Positions 56,366 through 64,000 of a DNA stretch of 64,000 bases are shown here, piece after piece. The notes beneath the pieces were generated by a model. That model was not told where the DNA came from, did no database searches, and saw nothing but the letters and a program-made list of their open reading frames with translations. Source of the DNA: Toxonevra muliebris (lineage: Eukaryota; Arthropoda; Insecta; Diptera; Pallopteridae); contig OY829326.1 of NCBI GenBank assembly GCA_963691655.1, positions 114,425,388 to 114,489,387 of the forward strand. The letters are read 5' to 3'. The position numbers and the translations under genes were made by a program. Position 1 is the first letter of the stretch. The number at the start of each line of letters is the position of its first letter.

Positions 56366-56993
56366 AAGAAGTGCCTCGATAGCGCAATGTCTGGTATTCA
56401 GTAAGGAAACTAAACGGGTTGCGATATGGGCCTGTGATACAAGAATTCCCGGGGTCAGAGTGTCTGGTTTCGACTTGTTTGGGAAAAGCAATTCTTTTCA
56501 AAACATCAGATTTTAATTGCTTCCATACGTAGATAATACTCTAAAACGGTAATTATTTTTATTTGGAAGAATTTATTTAGCCTTAGCTAAAGACTAAAGA
56601 TTACAATATTCTAAATATAAAAACAATTATATTATTTTACAATTTCTTTAATTTCTAAATTTCCAGCTCATTCATAAAATTACGCAGAATCACATGCATT
56701 TTATTAGCGTTAATTAACGAGCCACATCAGCAACAGGTAAAAACAACAACAATAAAAATATAAATAACTAATACAATGTATACCATAATAAAAGTTCTTA
56801 AAGTTAAATAATCAAACAGAAACGAAAAAGTAAAAAAAAAAATATAAATAAATAATTCTAAAAAACATTTTTTACTATTCGAAAAAAAAAATTAGGGACC
56901 TGCTGTGCCGGTTTTAAGAATTAGTATAATTTTTTATTGTTATTTAGAGGTAGATTAATGCAAATAAACTTTTTTAATGATAAATATACAGAT
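56366..56993. other. Unassigned AT-rich DNA
   Basis: A/T-rich sequence with CAACAGGTAAAAACAACAAC near 56730 and A runs. No gene was recognised. Confidence 0.45.
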
Positions 56994-56995
56994 TA

Positions 56996-58780
56996 AGGGG
57001 TAATATACGTTTAGAGTAAAAAAAAAATCATTTTTTTTTTTTAATTTTTGTTTTTCGATTATATTGTCTTTGAACTCTGTATATTTCCTCTAAACTGTAT
57101 TAAATAGTCGAATAAATGACGCTGGTACAGGCAGTTAGAACCGCCTGAACAGACTGTTCGGTTATGCTTTTATATGAATTTTTCTCTGAACAGTATTTTC
57201 AACAGGAGCGTTTACGGCCTAAGTCCATCAAAAAATGCCCCAATCAAAAAAAATATCCCACATTATTTTTAAGCATTTTTTTGCCCAACGCGCTGACATA
57301 TAAATTTAGTTTCCAGTTACCACAATTTTGAGTAATTTCGGGGTAACGCGATGTCATATTATCTCTAGCTTTTTAACGTACGATTGCGGCAAACACCGCC
57401 ATTTTGACTTAAGCTGCCGTTTAAATTAGGCAATGCTCTTAGCATTTTTTCTGCTCATCTTAAGCTTAATAATTACTCGAAAATTTTCAATGCGGTTAGC
57501 ATCTGGAGATTGAGAGGCGCAGTCCAAAATTCTTGTATTTTTCTTCTTTTCACTTACTGCACAAGTGACTTTAATGTTTAGGGTCCTGCCCTCTTAAAGC
57601 ACTTAATTTCGGTTTCCTTTCCCAAACCAGTTATTGGCAGAAGATAAGAGTCTATGTTGGTGTAAATGGATCATGTACGGGATATAAAAATTTCTCGTAA
57701 ACATGATTATCCTGTCGAAACTCTGTTTTGAAAAGCAGGCATCCCAAACATAAGCTTTTTCTGGATGCTTAACTAATCTCAAAACCATCTTACTGCTCTT
57801 AATGGACAAGGCATGTTTTATGGCCCCTTTCGATCAAAAAAAATATTCGTCTGTAAAGCCCACATCGATCCAATCATTATCGATATGCTCGACAGCCCAC
57901 TCTTGATATTTTTTTTTTTGTTTGTTTTGCCGTCAGTAAGGGTTTGGTTGTAGTAGCTCAGAATTGAATTTGGGATTCACTTAAACGACTTTTGGATTGT
58001 ACTAAGGAACATATTAATGACCTTCAGCGCCTGTTTTTGTTGGGCTGCTTCAAGTGCAATGGTAGAATTGGCTTCAAAAACTCATGCTATCACTGAATCC
58101 TACTGCTTTGATGTTGCTCTAGAAGCACAATGATTTGGTAAGTCATAAACATTCTCGTGTCTTAAAAAAAGCTGCTTCCATTTCTTTACGAATGCTTTCA
58201 ACTTCTTAAGATATTTACAGCACCTCCCTAGGACATTTTGGATTCCTTTGGATGCGAGCAAATAATGATAGCTTAAAGACGTTTTGCATACATGAAGCTC
58301 GATTTGAAAAATTGCTTATACATCGAAATTGTAATTGCGGTTGTTTGAAAGGTTATACAACGCCATTCGCAACGCAATATTGAATGTTGAAAATAAAGTA
58401 CAACTTGATACTTAAATTTGTTCGTACAATTGAGCCGAACACGCTCTTGTTGAAAAGACTCGAGAGTGTGTTTAAGAAAATTTCATAGGAAAAATACTTA
58501 CATATCATCAAATATTGTATCATAACTTTCTTCACGAATCAAGAGAAAATTTAAGGGAACAAAAGATTGAAACCCTCCCCCCTTCAGACATTTTTGAGTC
58601 CACTAGTGAGCATGGTTATTAATCAACTAAACTTTTTTTTAATTCTGATGACAACGCGGGAAGTTAAATCCAAGTTGCCGCAACCTGCACTACTCCGACA
58701 TCTTAACAATTGCTAAAAAAAAAAAAAGTTTTTACAAAAATAGTTTTTTTTTGTACTAGTCCTTAATGTATGTTACCCCT
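56996..58780 (-). mobile_element. Tc1-like transposon, 1785 bp
   Basis: Short inverted termini (56996-57011, AGGGGTAATATACGTT, against AGGGGTAACATACATT on the right) are flanked by TA (56994-56995 and 58781-58782). T/A runs follow both ends. A minus-strand transposase remnant covers the left half. The right 0.8 kb shows no recognisable DNA-binding domain, so that part is either very decayed or holds another insertion. Confidence 0.75.
57290..57995 (-). pseudogene. Tc1-like transposase pseudogene
   Basis: On the minus strand the frame reads QEWAVEHIDNDWIDVGFTDE, where the Asp of FTDE is the first catalytic residue, near 57865. It then reads VKHPEKAYVWDACFSKQSFD, RIIMFTRNFYIPYM, and LLSSANNWFGKGNRN near 57610. 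Beyond a stop come RILDCASQSPDANRIENFRV and IIKLKMSRKNAKSIA (57540-57420), with the catalytic Glu in RIEN. The DPKH block that should hold the second Asp appears as CAVSEKKK-type decayed sequence. The C-terminus WRCLPQSYVKKL follows. Several stops and a lost Asp make it inactive. Confidence 0.75.
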
Positions 58781-59143
58781 TAATAAATAAAAATCAATCA
58801 AAGAAACCTAAAGAAGCTATAAAGAAATTACAGTAGGAATCCAGTATAACGAATGCTCGATATTACGTACTTTTTTTTCAAGTCCATTAATAACTCTATA
58901 TAATAATGGTTGAAAAATTAAGTATTTTATATAACGAATGATTTCTGTTTTCATGTTTAATTTTGTATTTTTGATCTTGTTAAAAAAAATTGCGCCTGCT
59001 ACATACTCGATATAAAGTACGATTCTAAACATTAAGGTTTGCCCACGATGAAACTAGTGCATACGTTTTCACACATAGTATTTTCCAAGTTCAAATTTAA
59101 AATTTTTTTCACATCAAAGTAGCTTTGTTAATCATGTCTAATA

Positions 59144-59567
59144 GTATGTTCACATGGCGGCTGAAAATTTAATTTTGGTGCTCAAAATCGATTTTGGCTG
59201 AAAATCCCTTGAAAATTGAATTTTCGACATAGAACAATTGTCAAATGAAAATCTGATTTTCAGCCGATTTTCAACGAAAAACGTTTTTTGGCTATGATTT
59301 TTCGCTATGCAGCTCTGTGTTTCTGAGAGAATTGAGAGAATGCTACTACAATATTCCATCTATTAAGTACAATATTTAGTACATTTTTTTGGTATCTGCC
59401 AAACATGATGACATTAGTTATTTGTAAAAATTGTGTGAAAAGTAAATGATCTCAAAAAAATGGGAATAAAAATTGACAGATGAAAAATCAAATGCTGTCT
59501 GAACGACTTTTCTAAAAATCGAATTTTGGGCCACGCAAATCGATTTTCAACTTCCATGTGAACGCAC
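59144..59567. mobile_element. MITE, about 424 bp, nested in the DD37E-like element
   Basis: The ends read GTATGTTCACATGGCGGCTG and, reverse-complemented, GTGCGTTCACATGGAAGTTG, with AAAATCGATTTT-type blocks further in on both sides. TA at 59142-59143 and 59568-59569 is the likely target duplication, although a 3-bp TWA choice cannot be excluded. It lies between the host element terminus and its transposase start at 59620. No coding potential. Confidence 0.75.
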
Positions 59568-59619
59568 TATAAGTTCTCATATCAAATTTTGAGATCATTC
59601 GATAGTTTTTGGCTTCAAA

Positions 59620-60626
59620 ATGAGCAGCGAAATAGAAGTGCGTGAAACAATTATTAAACTGCGCAATGAAAATCAAAATTTGACTTTCAAAGCAATTGCT
59701 CGAAAAGCAAGGGTTTCGCGAAATACCGTTTCGCGTGTTATTAAAGTATACAATGAACTCCGGACCATTAATAGCAAGCAAGGAAGTGGCAAAAAGAAGG
59801 TGTTTAATAATCCTGCCAAGAAGGTGATAGCTTTTTAAAAAAAAGATCTAAATACATCAGGCAAGAAAGTGGCTGAAAAACTAGAACTCTCTAAAGCTTT
59901 TGTTAGAAATATTAAAAGGGAGGAAGTGCTGAAGTCATACAAGGTCCAAAAAGTTCCAGACAGAAATTCGAAGAAGAATAGCGATGCCAGAGAGCGAACC
60001 AAAATATTGCACCGTGATTTAATAAGGAATTTTGATTGCTGCATTATGGACAATGAGACCCATATACTGGGTGACTTCTCAAAGCTTCCAAGTGTAAGTT
60101 TTTATGTTGCAGATCGTAGGGGAAATGTCCAGGAGCTGTGTAAGACCCAGAAGAAGTCTAAATCCCCCAAGAAGTTTTTGGTGTGGCAGGCAATCTGTAG
60201 CTGTGGTAGACGAAGCAGTTCATTTGTAACGACTGGAACAGTCAATACCGATATATGTATATATATCCGGGCGTGTCTGCAAAAAAAAAGATTTTTGCCA
60301 TTCATAAAACAGCATGCAGTTTCTGCTTTCTTTTGGCCTGATTTGGCTGCGCGCCATCACTGTATAGCAGCAGTTGAATGGTACGAAAAAAAAATTAAAC
60401 ACTTGTACCTAGATATGCGAATCCACCTAACTGTCCAGAGCTCAGACTAATAGGTAAGTTGGGCTCTGGTAAAAAGGACCATGAAGGGCACAAAACAGGT
60501 TGCTAAAAACGTTACCAGTTTTTCAAAAAAGTGGCTGCAATCAAGTAAAAAAATTTATCAAAACACTATTAAAAGCTTAATGGGAGGAGGCATTTCGGGA
60601 AAAATCAAAATTTTTATTAAAAGTTA
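59620..60626 (+). pseudogene. DD37E-like transposase pseudogene, nested copy
   Basis: The start MSSEIEVRETIIKLRNENQN at 59620 is followed by helix-turn-helix IARKARVSRNTVSRVIKVYN. A TAA near 59836 interrupts after KKVIAF. The frame then continues KKDLNTSGKKVAEKLELSKA, YKVQKVPDRNSKKN, and CIMDNETHILGDFSKL with the first catalytic Asp. KKFLVWQAICSCGRRS and FFWPDLAARHH (second Asp) are intact. A frameshift near 60395 moves the rest into another frame (YANPPNCPELRLIGKLG), where the catalytic Glu of RPIE is Gly. It resembles the transposase of 46294-47307 throughout. Confidence 0.88.
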
Positions 60627-60798
60627 ATAACAAAAAATATTTTGTTAATGAATAAAAACATATATGAAATTTCTGTTAATATAACGTTCTTTTTCTTTTT
60701 AATATGTTAACTAGTTCAGAAATCATTGGAGTTTATTTGTGCACTAGTTTCATCGTGCGCAAACCTTATATCATTCGTTATAATGGACTATCACTGTA

Positions 60799-62137
60799 TT
60801 TCGAAATAAAAAATCAAATGCGCAAAACAAACGTGTGAGAAATTGATGCTGCAGTTAATGTATGAGTTTGAGTGTCTATATGCAATACATAAATAAATAA
60901 ACCGACTCACGCATAGAGATTTGTACACTCACAGGCAAAATTATTGTGTTTAAATTCGCTTGTAATTTTATGAATGAATTTCATGTTTTTGGGTTTGTTT
61001 TTCTTTTTTTATTGCTTAATCGAGATGTGTGACTGCACTTCTGTTTTGCTCATTTGCTTTTTACTTGTTGCTACTGCTGCAATTTTGTTATTGTACCTCG
61101 CGTACCTTCTTCATAGATAGGCGCTATGAAATTTCTCTCGTTTACTTTTTTCTCTGTTTATTTATTTTTTTTGCATGTACATATGTTTCCAATTTAATTT
61201 TGCTACTTTTGCAATTTGTTTTGTTTTTTATGACAACATTAATTTGACAGCTCAGCAAATAAAACGGAATATTTGCTTTGCAAATGTCAACGTGCACATA
61301 AAAAATAAATGTTGCGCGCGTTTATTACGCGAAGGGTCATATTGCCACCTGCTGGGAAGTGAAATATTCTCATGAGAGATTTTATTAAGTTTTAGGTTTA
61401 ATTTCTAGGTAAGCTAAAAGCTGTAAAGTATGAAAATTACATGGGATTTTAAATAAAAATTCTCCTTGTATAAAAATGGGAGTAGTTATTAACAAGCATT
61501 TAAGAATTTATTAATATTCCTCTTAACAATGCACTACTGCTAAGTTTTATACATTTTTCACCCATGTATTGGTTTAGCATGTAATCCGGGACATTTCGAT
61601 CCTGCTTGAACAAGCGTTCACTATGCTGGACTGACATGCGAGTGTCAGGGTTCAGTGCTTGGCACAGTTTAAAACCAAAAATAGGAAATAATAATATTTC
61701 GAATCAAGATTTTGAGTGACGCAAAGTTACATTTTGTTTTTTTAATCGATATTAAAAAATTAACAAATTTAAGACTTAAGCATTTTTTGAAGTCCAGTCC
61801 ACTGTGTGACGTAGAGGTCTTCGATTTCAGTTAAAACACTGCAAGTCATTGATCAATAAACTTATTCAAAGCAGAAATATATGCCACTGAGTCACTGACA
61901 AATGCTTTCATTTTAATCTGAATAGAAAATTTAACTGTCGGCAGATCGCGATTAGATAGCCAGGCTGCAATTAACCCTCGCAATTTTTACACATTCAATC
62001 GCAAACTTAATAATCGAGGCGGAAAAAATAATGTTATGCTGTATTTAGGGGTCATAGAGGGGAATGAAATTTGGATAAGTTTGCTAGGATAAGTAACAAG
62101 CACTTCCTATGCGGGTTCAGAACAATTCTGTCGTTTG
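60799..62137. other. Unassigned AT-rich DNA
   Basis: No element was recognised. Frames at 61029-61375 are Phe/Leu-rich from T-rich sequence. A short GC-richer patch TGTCAACGTGCACATA...TGTTGCGCGCG lies near 61290-61320. Confidence 0.45.
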
Positions 62138-62145
62138 CTAGAAAG

Positions 62146-63347
62146 TAGGGATGTGCAACTGGAAAGAAAAATCGATTTTCGACTTTTGGATTGATCAGAA
62201 ATTTAAAGCCGATTAATCGACTTTTTAAGTTCATGAAAAATGAAAGCTTATTATCTCTAGTTTCAAATGCAACAAGGCCTCTTTTGATTTTGCATGATGG
62301 CGGACCAATATGGCGGCTGCAAGTCTACCACCTCACAATAAAATAATAGTTTTATCAAGCGTGCATTTACCCAAGTCATCATAAAAAAAAACAGATAAAG
62401 TTTTTTTTCGTATATTTTTTTACGCTGAAAATGAATCCAATATTAGATTCCATGGGAAATGTCACGTGTTGTCCCTAACCTCAAAAAAGGTCCAAAAAGG
62501 TTGTTTTCGGGTCTTATGCTTACCCCAGTCTCCTATTTTTGTGTAGTTTCAACTGATGAACATGAATCTAATATTTTTTTCCACTAACCTCAAAAAATGA
62601 AAAATCCCAAAAAACGTTTTTTTCATATTCACATATTCATAATAAAATACAAAAAACAAAATACGGATAATGTCCACGCCCACTTCCCATATAATCTAAT
62701 CTCGAAATTCATATATCTTGTAAAATATCATAGATAGAAAGCTAAAATTGGGCGAGTAGATATATTTACTCAATAATTTTAACTATAGCGAAAAGAGAGA
62801 AAATCGGTCAACCTCCGCCTACTCTTCATATTTAGTATGGTATGATATGATATTGTGACCTCTAAAATCTCACAGGAGATCAGGTCACTACCGCCCGACC
62901 CCTCCTCCCTTCCCCTGTTACGTTCATCTTCTTTTTACTTATTCCGGCGGTATTATTTCATATTATTCGTCTTCATATGCGAATTTGGTGCGAGTAAAGG
63001 GATTAGCCTATGGATGTGTGAAGTATAATAATACACAGTAGACGAAACAGAGAGGAAACTATTTTAGAACTATTAATTTTGAAATAAAATGTCAAAAATT
63101 ACTAGTACCTAAAGCTGCGCATGCACGTACTACAAATTCACAGTTGGAAAAATTTTGTAAAATTTAAAAGAAATGTGAGAACTGAAATGGTAGTTATAAA
63201 AAAATTTTGTACTAAAAGCCGAAAGTAAAAGTCGACTTTCGATTAAGTTTGGCAATTCAAAGTCAATCATAAAAAGTTGAAATTTTTAACTAAAAGTCGA
63301 TTAGAAATCGGTTTCGATTAAAGTCGAAATCGATTTGCACATCCCTA
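62146..63347. mobile_element. Non-autonomous hAT element, 1202 bp
   Basis: A perfect 8-bp duplication CTAGAAAG (62138-62145 and 63348-63355) flanks it. Both ends start TAGGGATGTGCAA. Subterminal AGTCGAAATCGATT and AAAAGTCGATT motifs are repeated in both orientations within about 100 bp of each end, as expected for transposase binding sites. No BED finger or hAT core is seen inside. A CACGCCCACTTCCCATATAA block lies near 62675. The flanking host text rejoins cleanly if the insert is removed. Confidence 0.92.
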
Positions 63348-63355
63348 CTAGAAAG

Positions 63356-64000
63356 CACTATTAGAGATTGAGGTTGTTAAAGAAGGAGAACACTGAAAGA
63401 ATCAAATTTCGAATGGATGAAGTATCTGAACAGAATCCTGAGGCAGTGATACACCTCCAAATGCTTCAAAACTTGGATCTGATCACGTTCGGATGGAGTG
63501 GCAGCAAATTATTGCGTTTTTCAAATTTTATTTGTAATCCAAAATTTTGTTCAAAAATATTAAAAAAAAAACTTAAAATTTCTTGTCAATTTACTTAATT
63601 GTTCCAAAACTATTTATCCAATCGAATCAAAATGTATCAACGTAAGATGAGAAATTTTAATATCTTTAATTTTGTATACTGTTTGTTCAAATCAAGTTCC
63701 TAGTTTCTAAGATATTTGTAATTATGAGAACAAACCTTTTTTGCTCCAATAAAAAAATTCAACCGGCAATATCTCCAAAACCACACCATAGAATTAAAAA
63801 TAGAGTTGATTTTCGGGCTCAGCGACCGATTTTACATAGAAATTGGATAGTGGTGTTCATTGGTAATTTTGGCTGTAAACTAGTGTTATCCTTTTATTGT
63901 TTCTTTAAAAGTATGGCAACACCTTTTCTACACAGCATACACTTTGTATGCATGCATGTATAGTATAGGAATATGCACTATTTGTTTTTTTTGTTTTTTT
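63356..64000. other. Unassigned DNA to window end
   Basis: An open frame from 63368 (MRLLKKENTERIKFRMDEVS) is continuous with sequence left of the hAT element once that is removed, but I see no family motif in it. The remainder is AT-rich and the last bases are T-rich. Confidence 0.4.

Larger units (their letters stand above)
59035..60766 (+). mobile_element. DD37E-like Tc1 relative, nested
   Basis: The 27-bp inverted termini at 59035-59061 and 60740-60766, starting AGGTTTGCCCACGATGAAAC, differ at one base and are flanked by TA (59033-59034 and 60767-60768). The total of 1732 bp is long for the family, but 59144-59567 is a separate MITE. Without it the length is about 1.3 kb, close to the 1289-bp relative at 46152. 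Protein sequence is related to that copy, but the termini are different. Confidence 0.9.
58831..60796. mobile_element. pogo-like MITE (232 bp) carrying a nested Tc1 relative
   Basis: The left end reads CAGTAGGAATCCAGTATAAC and the reverse complement of the right end reads CAGTGATAGTCCATTATAAC. TA flanks both (58829-58830 and 60797-60798). Its own sequence is 58831-59034 plus 60769-60796; the rest is the DD37E-like element. ATAACGAATG is repeated inside. Terminus style matches the MITE at 16791-17373. No coding capacity of its own. Confidence 0.85.

Overview
The window reads as intergenic or intronic DNA from an AT-rich insect genome, most likely a higher dipteran and possibly a tephritid fruit fly. 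The evidence is the set of elements: mauritiana- and mellifera-like mariners, maT-like (DD37D) and DD37E-like Tc1 relatives, RNase H-bearing non-LTR retrotransposons, and a SINE body containing a GTTAAACTGTAGGTCC-type motif that I associate from memory with tephritid repeats. No bacterial features, rRNA genes, CRISPR arrays or intact host protein genes were found. The only host-gene candidates are one well-bounded possible exon on the minus strand (18142-18280) and two promoter-like tracts (about 34.0-34.3 kb and 37.1-37.7 kb).

Layout. 0.8-2.4 kb: two oppositely oriented LINE RNase H remnants, with a complete but frameshifted DD37D element (2428-3707) in the tail of the second. 3.8-10.8 kb: mostly unassigned AT-rich DNA with small LINE scraps and a stray Tc1 terminus. 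10.86-11.18 kb: a tRNA-headed SINE with 10-bp target duplications. 11.3-16.3 kb: a pile-up made of a dead mellifera-type mariner, an N-terminal scrap of a DD37E-like transposase fused in frame to a hAT BED finger, and a hAT pseudogene split by a Tc1 (DD34E-like) element. 16.8-17.4 kb: a pogo-like MITE. 18.1-18.4 kb: the candidate exon and a pre-miRNA-like hairpin. 18.6-24.3 kb: LINE fragments. 25.7 kb: the C-terminus of another maT-like transposase. 26.4-27.8 kb: microsatellites and TTG-rich DNA. 28.4-29.9 kb: a LINE reverse transcriptase remnant.

33-41 kb: MITEs (33086-33470 and 40125-40808) and the promoter-like tracts. 41.9-45.0 kb: a mariner copy next to a minus-strand LINE that carries a hAT MITE with 8-bp duplications. 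45.6-47.8 kb: a LINE split by a DD37E-like element. 49.7-51.0 kb: a second, full-length copy of the same mariner. 51.05-51.18 kb: a short palindromic MITE. 53.3-54.4 kb: a Foldback-like element whose arms hold dozens of AGTCACTT-type subrepeats. 57.0-58.8 kb: a Tc1-like element. 58.8-60.8 kb: a three-layer nest (MITE inside DD37E-like element inside pogo-like MITE). 62.1-63.3 kb: a non-autonomous hAT element.

Every recognisable transposase or reverse transcriptase is broken by stops, frameshifts, deletions or lost catalytic residues, so the window is mainly a fossil record. Its value lies in exact insertion boundaries and nesting order. No new multi-gene system was found; the most unusual structures are the Foldback-like element, the nested stack, the tRNA-headed SINE and the intronic hairpin beside the candidate exon.
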